Assembly: GCA_023460085.1 (NCBI GenBank)
Contig: JAEWRI010000001.1
Coordinates: 1-64,000 of the forward strand
DNA: 64,000 nucleotides
Origin: Bacillota bacterium
Lineage (GTDB): Bacteria > Bacillota > Clostridia > Christensenellales > SZUA-584
Direction: 5' to 3'
The notes beneath the pieces were generated by a model. That model searched no databases and had not been told where the DNA came from. It saw only the letters and a program-made list of their open reading frames with translations. Shown piece by piece: positions 25,275 through 33,093 of this stretch. Each line of letters opens with the position of its first letter. Position 1 is the first letter of the stretch. Made by a program: the position numbers and the translations under genes.

Positions 25275-26407
25275 GTTCCCTCCTTATCGGTCACCGCAAA
25301 ACTTTTCAAATATCCATACGCCGCGATCTCGGCTTCCTGCGCCGCTTTTTCCGCGTTGTATTTGTCCACCTTTTCCGACCAGACACCGCTGAGTTCCGCG
25401 TCCCCGCGGTGGTCCTCCAGTCCGAAGTCCTCCGAGAGTATCCCCCCGAAATATGCCGAAAGCTTTTCGGCGCCGGACAGATTGAGGTGCAGCCCCATGT
25501 CGTACGTGTCCGTCTGCATGTCGATGCCGGTTTCCTCCGACAGCTTCATGAAGTTGATATAAGTCAGCCCGTTCTTTTCGGCGTAATCCACGATTTGCTG
25601 ATCCCATTCATCGTACCAATACGGATAGATGCTGGGCGATTTGATGAGTATCAGCTCGATTCCGTGCTCCTTGCACAGCTGCGTCATCTTGTCGAGATAC
25701 TGGTAACAGGTATCGCTGAACGTGTAATCGGGCAGCACCGGCTGTACCGGCAGCTGAGTGGCGGCACGCACATCGGTGCGCATCAAGTACCCATTGTGCG
25801 ATACGTTCTCTTTGCCGAACATATCTGTAAAGTCGTCCGCGGAGAGCTCGCTCCAGCGCGAGTGAAATCGCAGCAGCGGAAAGAAGTATGACAACAACGT
25901 TTCATCATCCGTCATGGACGCTTCGATGGCCTTAAGCTTGATATTCGACCAGCGCATGCCGTCGAGCGTCATCCGGTTGTACGCCTCGTTCTGCGGCTCT
26001 CCGTATTTCATGGAGAAGACGTTGAACACTACAACCTTAGGCGTCTCGTAGCGCAGCGTTTCCTCCAGCAGATAGTAAGACTGCCATATAAGCTGCTGGG
26101 CGCTTCCGCGAATATAGCTCGTAATGCCGTACTCCTCCCACAGCGTTATGGGAGAAAAGTTTTCGTACACCTCGCAGTCGCCGACGAAGATGACATCGTG
26201 CGGCGTCGTTTCGTCGTAGTACTCCGAAACCAGCGCGCCTTCGCGCATCACGCCGGAATACTTGGGCATGAGCAGCAGCTGCAGCAGAAAAAGTGCTGCG
26301 AGCAGCATCGCCGCTGTCGCCACCGCAGCAGACCGTTTCTTCCATTTCCTCGATTTCGGCGTTATCGCCGTTGTATTCATTGCCGTTGTATTCATTGCTG
26401 TTTCCAT
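25271..26407 (-). CDS. SGNH/DltD-like membrane-anchored protein
   Basis: The 378-residue protein has one N-terminal membrane helix (about residues 26-47) and an extracellular domain resembling SGNH acyltransferase/esterase partners of MBOAT proteins. The block normally holding the Ser nucleophile (GDS) reads VGDCEVYENFSP with Cys78 in its place. The C-terminal Asp-His block reads TYDMGLHLNLSG. Such proteins work with an MBOAT channel to move acyl or aminoacyl groups onto cell-surface polymers. The N-terminus contains a 15-base tandem repeat (MNTTA twice), so the start is uncertain among residues 1, 5 and 10. Confidence 0.8.
   Translation of the reverse strand: METAMNTTAMNTTAITPKSRKWKKRSAAVATAAMLLAALFLLQLLLMPKYSGVMREGALVSEYYDETTPHDVIFVGDCEVYENFSPITLWEEYGITSYIRGSAQQLIWQSYYLLEETLRYETPKVVVFNVFSMKYGEPQNEAYNRMTLDGMRWSNIKLKAIEASMTDDETLLSYFFPLLRFHSRWSELSADDFTDMFGKENVSHNGYLMRTDVRAATQLPVQPVLPDYTFSDTCYQYLDKMTQLCKEHGIELILIKSPSIYPYWYDEWDQQIVDYAEKNGLTYINFMKLSEETGIDMQTDTYDMGLHLNLSGAEKLSAYFGGILSEDFGLEDHRGDAELSGVWSEKVDKYNAEKAAQEAEIAAYGYLKSFAVTDKEGT
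26370..26399 (-). repeat. 15-bp tandem repeat at the start of the SGNH-like gene
   Basis: The unit AATGAATACAACGGC on the minus strand is present twice in succession, encoding MNTTA-MNTTA. Each copy offers a start codon, so copy-number change would shift the possible start without breaking the frame. Confidence 0.8.
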
Positions 26408-26416
26408 GCTGTCCGC

Positions 26417-28003
26417 CTAAAACTGATTGTAGATAAACTGGCTGGAGTCGAAGCCGATGCCATACGCGCCCAGGATGATGACCACGAGAATCAACGAGGC
26501 GACCAACGCATACCGCAGCCCATAAGGCCTTTCCGCCAGCCTTTCCCGAACAGGTCCGCGCCGCTGTATCAACGATACGGCGATCAGCACAGCCGTGCCC
26601 GCTGCCACCACGGCATAGTCCGCGGCGGTAAGGCCCAGCTTCATCAGCGCGCCGCCGAACACTTCGTTCCAGTTCCAGGTCGTAAACATCGATCCAAACA
26701 TGCGGAAGGACACGGGCACGTTCCGGTAGCAGTCGAGTATCCGCAGCGAAGACATCAGCAGAAACGTGCGCCCCACTTGAAACAGCCGGTATCCAAAGCT
26801 CCGCCCGGCCCCGGGGAAACGGTGGTGAAACCGCACGTACAGCGGCGTCAGCTCCTGCGACGCGATGATGATTGCGCCCGTCAGCGCGCCCCATACCACA
26901 AAGTTCCACGCCGCGCCATGCCAAAGGCCGGTGATAACCCACACCACGATGGTGGACACGTACACGGGCAGGCGCTTGCCAAAGCCGTTGCCCAGCTTCG
27001 CGCGCGCCTTTTTAGACAGCTCCAGCATGGGCCGCGAAGCGGATATGGGGTAAAACAGGTAATCTCTGAACCACGACGCCAGAGAAATATGCCAGCGCCG
27101 CCAGTACTCCGCGATGCCTTTGGAGAAGTAGGGCCTCAGGAAGTTCTCCTGCACGCGGATACCCAGCACCTGCGCGATGCCGATGGTGATGTCGATGCCC
27201 CCGGTGAAATCCGCGTAGAGCTGCAGCGCATAGAACACCATGCCGCAAAGCACAAACCCGCCGTTGTACGTTTGCGGGTCCCCCACGAGCGTGGCTACCG
27301 CCACCATGATTCTGTCCGCGATGACCACCTTTTTGAAATAGCCCCATAGCATGCGCTGCAGGCCGAAAACCGCCTGCCGTCCGTCGAAAACGTGCGGCTT
27401 GTACAGCGTTTCGGAAAGCTGATCGAAGCGGGAAATGGGGCCCTGCACCAGCAGCGGAAAGAACGAAACAAAAAGCGCGAACCGGAAGACATTGCGCTCG
27501 GCCGCATATTTGCCGCGATGCACATCGATGAGATAGCCCATCGACTGGAAGATGTAGAACGAAATGCCCATGGGCAGCACAAGGTCAACATACCCGGACT
27601 GCGGGCTCGCCGTAAACAGCGGGCCGACGAGCGATATCGCGAAATTGGCGTACTTGAGCACGGCGAGTATCCCAAAGTTCAGCACGAGGCACGCCGCAAG
27701 CCACACGCGGGAAGCCCGCCTGGCGGAGGCCTTGCGCTCCTTGCGCTCTTCCTTGGACATATCCGCACGGTGCGCTGCAATATACGCCTCATTTTCACCG
27801 TGGATAGCTGCGATTCGTCTGCCCGCGAAATACGTGGAAAGAATCGTGACGGAGATATAAATAAAGCCGCTCCAGCCCGCAAAAGCGTAGAACACCGCGT
27901 TGGCGGCAAGCAGCAGCACCCATTGAAACCGCTTGGGTATCAGGTAATACAGCAGAAAGAGCGCAACCAGAAAGAGCAGAAATCCCGGGGAAGTAAACAG
28001 CAT
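26417..28003 (-). CDS. MBOAT-family O-acyltransferase (DltB/AlgI-like)
   Basis: The 528-residue polytopic membrane protein matches the MBOAT family: LPMGISFYIFQSMGYLIDVHRG, the YADFTGGIDITIGIAQVLG segment, AEYWRRWHISLASWFRDYLF, and the catalytic histidine in GLWHGAAWNFVVWG. DltB and AlgI relatives pass an activated acyl or D-alanyl group across the membrane to an extracellular acceptor. It lies between the carrier protein gene (8 bases upstream) and the SGNH-like gene (9 bases downstream), the standard neighbourhood for teichoic-acid-type esterification. Confidence 0.9.
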   Translation of the reverse strand: MLFTSPGFLLFLVALFLLYYLIPKRFQWVLLLAANAVFYAFAGWSGFIYISVTILSTYFAGRRIAAIHGENEAYIAAHRADMSKEERKERKASARRASRVWLAACLVLNFGILAVLKYANFAISLVGPLFTASPQSGYVDLVLPMGISFYIFQSMGYLIDVHRGKYAAERNVFRFALFVSFFPLLVQGPISRFDQLSETLYKPHVFDGRQAVFGLQRMLWGYFKKVVIADRIMVAVATLVGDPQTYNGGFVLCGMVFYALQLYADFTGGIDITIGIAQVLGIRVQENFLRPYFSKGIAEYWRRWHISLASWFRDYLFYPISASRPMLELSKKARAKLGNGFGKRLPVYVSTIVVWVITGLWHGAAWNFVVWGALTGAIIIASQELTPLYVRFHHRFPGAGRSFGYRLFQVGRTFLLMSSLRILDCYRNVPVSFRMFGSMFTTWNWNEVFGGALMKLGLTAADYAVVAAGTAVLIAVSLIQRRGPVRERLAERPYGLRYALVASLILVVIILGAYGIGFDSSQFIYNQF

Positions 28004-28011
28004 GCCTTACC

Positions 28012-28242
28012 TCATTCGCCTTCGTCCAGCCGCTGTATCAGGGCGTAAAGCGACCGGGCAGAATTGAAGTTCTCGGGGATGATCTCCTCGGCGGGTATCG
28101 CCACGTCGAATTCGCTGTCCACCTCCGCGATAATCGTGACGATATCGAAAGAATCGAGTATCTTGTTATCCACCAGTTTTTCCGCGGAGGTAAAATCCAC
28201 GTCGGGATGCAGATTGTTCAGAATGTTCAGCAGCGTTTCCAT
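28012..28242 (-). CDS. Acyl carrier protein (DltC-like)
   Basis: The 76-residue acidic protein carries the phosphopantetheine attachment serine in ILDSFDIV (Ser31) and is otherwise typical of small stand-alone carrier proteins. It should be loaded by the adenylating ligase encoded 19 bases upstream and unloaded through the MBOAT protein encoded 8 bases downstream. The position between ligase and MBOAT (A-C-B order) differs from the A-B-C-D order of canonical dlt operons. Confidence 0.88.
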   Translation of the reverse strand: METLLNILNNLHPDVDFTSAEKLVDNKILDSFDIVTIIAEVDSEFDVAIPAEEIIPENFNSARSLYALIQRLDEGE

Positions 28243-28261
28243 GATGCGTTACTCCTTATTA

Positions 28262-29767
28262 TTACTTGGCTTCATATATGCGCCGGAGCGCAATGCGGTC
28301 CAGCTTGCCGTTCGCGGTCAGGGGCATGCGTTCCAGCCGGAACGTCATATTGGGCAGCATATAGCGCGGAAGCTTTTCCCTCAACGCCAGCGTTACCCCG
28401 GCTTCGTCCGTTTCGCCCGCATAAAAAAGTATTATTTTCTTTTTATCACTATCGTAAACACATCCCGCGCTTCCCACGCCCTCCACCGCGCCCGCTGCCA
28501 TCTCCACCTCGCCCAGTTCGATGCGCTGTCCCATGTGCTTAATCTGGCTGTCCCGGCGTGATACGAACACGAGTTCGCCATGCTCATTATAACGTCCGAT
28601 ATCGCCCGTGCGGTATATCCTCTCCGGGTAATGCGGGTTCAAGGGGTTTTGCACGAATGCCTCGGCGGTTTTTTCGGGCGCGCCGTAGTAACCCAGCGTA
28701 AGGCAGGTTCCGCGAATGCAGATCTCCCCCGGCTCTCCCGGCGCTGCCAGCCGGTCGCCGTCCAGCAGCAGTATTTCCCGGTTGCGGAAGGCGCGTCCGA
28801 TGGGTATCGCCTCATCCGGGCCTAATTCGCGATCCACCTCGTACCAGCATGTCATGCCGGTGGTTTCGGTGGGCCCATACAGGTTGATGTAGCGCGCGCC
28901 CGGCACGTGCTGTTTCCACAGGCTGAACTGCCGCATCGGGAACACCTCGCTGCCGAACGCGATGGTCTTCAGGGTTTGCGGAACCGCCTTTTTAAACGCG
29001 CCCAGTCCGGAAATGAGCGTCAGTGCGGAGACCACCCAGCATACCGTGTTCACCTCGTGCCGGTTTAAAAACTCCACCAGCTGTATGGGAAACATGAACA
29101 GCTGCTTAGGGATCATCCACGTGGTCGCGCCGCACTTCAGCGTGGAGAAAACTTCCTTCAGGCAGGCGTCCACGTAGAGCGGCACCTGCATGCCAAACAC
29201 GGAATTGCTGTCCGTGCGCAGCAGCTCCGTCAGCGTGTCCACGTAATCGATGACGCTGCGATGACAGGCTGCCACGCCCTTCGGCACCCCCGTGGAGCCC
29301 GAGGTGAACACCACATAGATGGGGTCCGTATCGATGGCGCGCTCCCGCACCGCCCGCAGCGCGGCGTCATCCGCCTCCGTCTGTATCATGTCATGGTAGA
29401 GCAGCACCTGCCCCGCAAATCCGTGGCGTTCCACCGCCTGTGCGGAAGCCGTATCGCAAACAAGCGCGCGCGGCTGAAGTTGATCGAGTATCAGCCGGAT
29501 GCGCTGCGCGGGCATCTCCTCGTCCAGCGGCACATAGTAGCAGCCCGCATACACCGCGCCCAGAAACGCGCATACCGTCTGTGGCGTCTTCGCCATGAAC
29601 ACCACGATGGGTTCCCGGGAAAACCCGTGCCTCAGCAGACACGAACCGATGGCTCGGGACGCGTCATAGACCTCGCCGAAGGTGAGCGCATTTTCTTCGT
29701 CCGCGAACGCCAGTTTATTGGCATAACGGGCCGCGGTATTATCAAGGTACTCCAGAATATTAATCAT
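28262..29767 (-). CDS. AMP-forming amino acid ligase (DltA-like)
   Basis: The 501-residue adenylation-domain protein has the core motifs VFTSGSTGVPKGV (about residue 155), NLYGPTETTGMT, YRTGDIGRY and a C-terminal catalytic lysine in TANGKLDR. It is close in size and motif order to D-alanine-carrier protein ligase. It should activate an amino or carboxylic acid with ATP and load the adjacent carrier protein. The substrate pocket cannot be read reliably by eye, and the co-encoded Asp/Glu racemase leaves open that it is not D-alanine. Confidence 0.88.
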   Translation of the reverse strand: MINILEYLDNTAARYANKLAFADEENALTFGEVYDASRAIGSCLLRHGFSREPIVVFMAKTPQTVCAFLGAVYAGCYYVPLDEEMPAQRIRLILDQLQPRALVCDTASAQAVERHGFAGQVLLYHDMIQTEADDAALRAVRERAIDTDPIYVVFTSGSTGVPKGVAACHRSVIDYVDTLTELLRTDSNSVFGMQVPLYVDACLKEVFSTLKCGATTWMIPKQLFMFPIQLVEFLNRHEVNTVCWVVSALTLISGLGAFKKAVPQTLKTIAFGSEVFPMRQFSLWKQHVPGARYINLYGPTETTGMTCWYEVDRELGPDEAIPIGRAFRNREILLLDGDRLAAPGEPGEICIRGTCLTLGYYGAPEKTAEAFVQNPLNPHYPERIYRTGDIGRYNEHGELVFVSRRDSQIKHMGQRIELGEVEMAAGAVEGVGSAGCVYDSDKKKIILFYAGETDEAGVTLALREKLPRYMLPNMTFRLERMPLTANGKLDRIALRRIYEAK

Positions 29768-29782
29768 CAGCCCGTCTCCCGT

Positions 29783-31867
29783 CTATTTTAGTTGATACGA
29801 TTCCGTCGGTGTGGGCGGATACAGGCTGTGATCGAAGCTCCAGAAGTTGGCCCCTCTGGCGCGCAGCTCCGCGTCCGTCCGCATGAAGCATTCGTAGTTA
29901 CGCGGGCCGACGTTGATGGCGTCAAGGTGGTACCAGCCGGTGCCGAGATCCACGAGGAGCCAGTAATGATGCGTCGTACGGTTGCCGCCATGCCGCTCCA
30001 CGCACATCGTCTGCGCGCCGATGCGCTCCAGCAGGCACTTTGCCGTCGCGTAGAATGTGAAGCAATCGCCCCGGCCCGTGGTGATGCCCCGGTATGCTTC
30101 ATACTTCCAGTCGGTCTTGTTGGATATGCCGTTGTATTTAATGTGATCGAAGACGTAATGGTATATGGCGTAAGCCTTATATCCGATAGACATATCGGGC
30201 GTGGTAATCTCCGCCAGCACCGCGTCCGCGGCGGCGTTAAGCGCTTCGTCCGTAACCGTCTCCTCCACAAACGTAAACCTGCACGAGAGTGTCACACGGT
30301 TGTCGGAGGAATCCGTGGCGGTGTAAGTCACTTTATAGGTACCGGCGGTATAGATATCCACCTGAGATTTGTCAACATCGACGGTCACTTCCGCATCGCA
30401 GTTGTCCACCGCAAAGACTTCATCGAAATAAGCGACGGCTTGTCCGATGTAGCAGTAGCGATCCATCACGCCGTACAGCTCCGGCGCTTCGGTGTCCGTT
30501 TGCAGCGTCAGCTTACTGTTCACGGTGGTGGTGTTCCCTGCGGCGTCCTCCACCACGACGGAGACGGTTTGCTCTCCGGAGTATGTCCAATCCGGTTCCG
30601 CGGCGTACGTGCAGTTTATCCCCGTGCAGTCATACGCGCCGTTTACCATTTTTTCAGCGTTCAGCGGGTGGTCAAGATACCATGATACCGCGGCCGCTTC
30701 GGCCTGAGGCGGCGTCGTATCGACCACCGTGACGATGGATGGGTTCGATACGCCGTCGAGATTCAGCTCCACAAAATGCTCCCCCAATGTGTCGGGTATA
30801 AGCTCTGTGGACAGCGATACCGAAGCATATCCGGACAGCCCGAAATCATCCGCCGTGAGCGGCGTCTTCCGCGCCTCCAGCGTAATGGGCGCCGCGTTGG
30901 ATACCAGCAGCTTCGCATCCGCCGTCACCACATTGCCGCCCAAATCGGTGATGCGTATCTTCACGTCCTGAGTGCCGACCATGCCCGTATTGGGCTCCGC
31001 CGCGAACTCATAGGTCAGCGTGCTCTTGTCTTCTGCCGATGCCACGAAATCCTGCGGTGTGACGCTGCCGCCCGGTTTTATGAGCACCGTTTTCATCACC
31101 GCTTCCGGGGCAACCGTATCCGCCACGATAAGCTGCGAGGTGTATGTAACGCCGTCGATGGCAATATCCACAGGGTATTGCCCGGGCGTATCCAGCGGAA
31201 GCGCGGAGAGGTCTGTCACAAACGCGGCGTTCAGGCTGTCGTCCACGAGGAAGCTGTCCAGCGCAGGCGGAGAGGCCCCCGCCTCACACGTCACCGTTTC
31301 TTTAACGGCGCGGATATACACCATGGAGGTAACTTGCGATTCATTGCCGCTCATATCCGTCATGCGGATCACCACCGAATAGTCGCCCGCTGTTCCGAAA
31401 TCCGGGGCCTTATCCCAATTCAGCTTCACGGAATCCGCGTCCTTCAGTTCGCTGACGAGCTGATCGGGCGTCAGCTGCTGCGCGACAGAGATATGCGTCT
31501 CTACCGGCTGCGCCTGGGGCGCAACCGTATCGCAAATCCTCAGCAGAACGACGCGATCCTTGCCTTCGACTGCGATGTGGATCCAGCGATTGCCTGTATC
31601 CGCAACCTCGATGGAAGACGGATCGGTGATATATGTGATGGAATGTCCGGCGCTGTTTGAAAAGACCTCTGCGGCAGGCAGCGGCTCGCCCAGCTCCAAG
31701 GTATAAACGATGCGAACGCCGGAATACAAAATGAGCAGCACGATGCCGGCCATCACACACAAGGTACCCACGGCAAGCAACACCCGGAGTCCATATCTCT
31801 TTTTTTTGCGTTTTACGGATTTGTAAGACATGCCATATTGTGTGCTGTGTGAATAATTTTTCTGCAT
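29783..31867 (-). CDS. Membrane-anchored transglutaminase-like protein with Ig-like repeats
   Basis: The 694-residue protein has a basic N-terminus, one membrane helix near residues 27-47 and a long extracellular part. Several repeats of the DUF5011/cadherin-like type (VADTVAPEA, VVDTTPPQAEA, TDTEAPELYGV) precede a C-terminal transglutaminase domain. The triad is visible: Cys in GRGDCFTFYA (about 600), His in THHYWLL (about 635) and Asp in WYHLDA (about 648). Such domains act as cysteine peptidases or cross-linking enzymes on the cell wall. It is the first gene of the operon and ends 15 bases before the ligase gene. Confidence 0.88.
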   Translation of the reverse strand: MQKNYSHSTQYGMSYKSVKRKKKRYGLRVLLAVGTLCVMAGIVLLILYSGVRIVYTLELGEPLPAAEVFSNSAGHSITYITDPSSIEVADTGNRWIHIAVEGKDRVVLLRICDTVAPQAQPVETHISVAQQLTPDQLVSELKDADSVKLNWDKAPDFGTAGDYSVVIRMTDMSGNESQVTSMVYIRAVKETVTCEAGASPPALDSFLVDDSLNAAFVTDLSALPLDTPGQYPVDIAIDGVTYTSQLIVADTVAPEAVMKTVLIKPGGSVTPQDFVASAEDKSTLTYEFAAEPNTGMVGTQDVKIRITDLGGNVVTADAKLLVSNAAPITLEARKTPLTADDFGLSGYASVSLSTELIPDTLGEHFVELNLDGVSNPSIVTVVDTTPPQAEAAAVSWYLDHPLNAEKMVNGAYDCTGINCTYAAEPDWTYSGEQTVSVVVEDAAGNTTTVNSKLTLQTDTEAPELYGVMDRYCYIGQAVAYFDEVFAVDNCDAEVTVDVDKSQVDIYTAGTYKVTYTATDSSDNRVTLSCRFTFVEETVTDEALNAAADAVLAEITTPDMSIGYKAYAIYHYVFDHIKYNGISNKTDWKYEAYRGITTGRGDCFTFYATAKCLLERIGAQTMCVERHGGNRTTHHYWLLVDLGTGWYHLDAINVGPRNYECFMRTDAELRARGANFWSFDHSLYPPTPTESYQLK

Positions 31868-31910
31868 TTCTATCCCTTACTGCTAAAATACCATCACCAC
31901 AACCGTGCTT

Positions 31911-31990
31911 AATGTAGCACACTTTGGTAACTCTCGCAATCAATAGGATGTAACTTTTATGTAACGATATTTATCCTATTTTAGATAGGA
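31911..31990 (-). promoter_or_regulatory. Promoter of the dlt-like operon with upstream dyad
   Basis: On the minus strand TTGCGA (31934-31939) and TACATT (31911-31916) are 17 bp apart. Upstream lie two copies of GTTACAT four bases apart (about 31948-31966) and the perfect dyad TCCTAT-N5-ATAGGA (31974-31990). These suit an activator or response regulator, not identified. Confidence 0.55.
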
Positions 31991-32138
31991 CGATTAAATT
32001 TCCATTTATGTTCCACCTTTTTTCTTTTTTTGTATCAATGCCCACAAGGAGTTTCAGCGCTATCAACCCTAAACCAAATAAAAAAACACCCCTTTGGATG
32101 CTTCCGGTCGTTCCTCTCCCGCGGCAGTGCCGCATGTA

Positions 32139-32738
32139 TCACTGGTTTTTTCTCTGGCGGAGGGCACCCGCCACAATCAATTTCTCACTGTCGCTGCACA
32201 CGACATCCAACGAGAAGTACGGCTCGAAAACCGCGCACAACGCCTCCGTCTCCGGAAGCGGCCGCGATACGGCATCGGCTCGACCGAGATGGTGCCGCGC
32301 CAGCGCTTCCCGGCTCATGCTGTGCGCAACGCACAGCCGCCCGCCTGGCGTAACGAACCGCGCCAGCCGCGCCACCAGCCTGCCGGGGTCGGGGAAATGC
32401 GGCAGCGCGTTGTAAACGACGCAGCTGTCGAACGGAGCTTCGAATTCCATTTCCTCGATATCCGCACAGATGACTGAGATATGGGATTGCGGGAACTTGC
32501 GCCGGGCAATCCGCGCCATCTCAGAAGAGAGGTCTACGCCGACGATTTGCGAAGCGCCGCGCGACAGGTAATCCTCGAACAGCACGCCCGTGCCGCAGGC
32601 CACGTCCAGCACCGTCTTGCCCGCGCCGACGCCCGCCGCGTCCAGTATCGCGTCTATTTTGCTTTGGCAGCGCACCATGCGCGCGTCCCATTCAAAAGCG
32701 TGTTGGTCAAAATACGCCTGTATCTCCGCTTTGTTCAA
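32139..32738 (-). CDS. Class I SAM-dependent methyltransferase (UbiE/BioC type)
   Basis: The 199-residue protein has SAM motif I TVLDVACGTGVLFEDYL, then VGVDLSSEM and FDSCVVYNALPHFPDP. The N-terminus YFDQHAFEWDARM is typical of small-molecule methyltransferases in clostridia. It starts with TTG; GGAG lies eight bases upstream, and the gene begins 13 bases after the hypA stop, so it is the last gene of the hyp operon. In similar settings such enzymes act on metals, quinones or metabolites; no substrate is suggested here. Confidence 0.82.
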   Translation of the reverse strand: MNKAEIQAYFDQHAFEWDARMVRCQSKIDAILDAAGVGAGKTVLDVACGTGVLFEDYLSRGASQIVGVDLSSEMARIARRKFPQSHISVICADIEEMEFEAPFDSCVVYNALPHFPDPGRLVARLARFVTPGGRLCVAHSMSREALARHHLGRADAVSRPLPETEALCAVFEPYFSLDVVCSDSEKLIVAGALRQRKNQ

Positions 32739-32751
32739 TGATGCGTCTCCT

Positions 32752-33093
32752 TCAGCAGGCCACGATTTCCTTGATGGCGAACTCCCGGCCGCCCAGCAGC
32801 TCCCACTCAGCCGTCCCGCAGGCGGGGCAGACGCGTTGTTCCTTCAGCAGATTGAACACTTTGCCGCAGCTTTTACACCGCGCGTTGCCCGGCAGCACCT
32901 CAATTTTGAGACGCGTATCTTCCAGCATGGTGCCATATACCGCCGCCGGATAGCACTGCTCCACATAATAGGGGACAACCGAAGACAGCTCGCCGATTTG
33001 CAGTACCAACGTATCCACCTTTGTCAGCTGATGCTTGCGGGCGATGTCCTCCACCACCCGCACCACCTCCGCGACGATGCCCAGCTCATGCAT
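32752..33093 (-). CDS. hypA: Nickel metallochaperone HypA
   Basis: HypA delivers nickel to target enzymes together with HypB. The 113-residue protein has the N-terminal nickel site MHE and a zinc site of two CxxC pairs (Cys73/76 and Cys89/92). Its start overlaps the end of the 910-residue oxidoreductase gene by eight bases. HypC, D, E and F and hydrogenase subunits are absent from the window. Confidence 0.93.
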   Translation of the reverse strand: MHELGIVAEVVRVVEDIARKHQLTKVDTLVLQIGELSSVVPYYVEQCYPAAVYGTMLEDTRLKIEVLPGNARCKSCGKVFNLLKEQRVCPACGTAEWELLGGREFAIKEIVAC

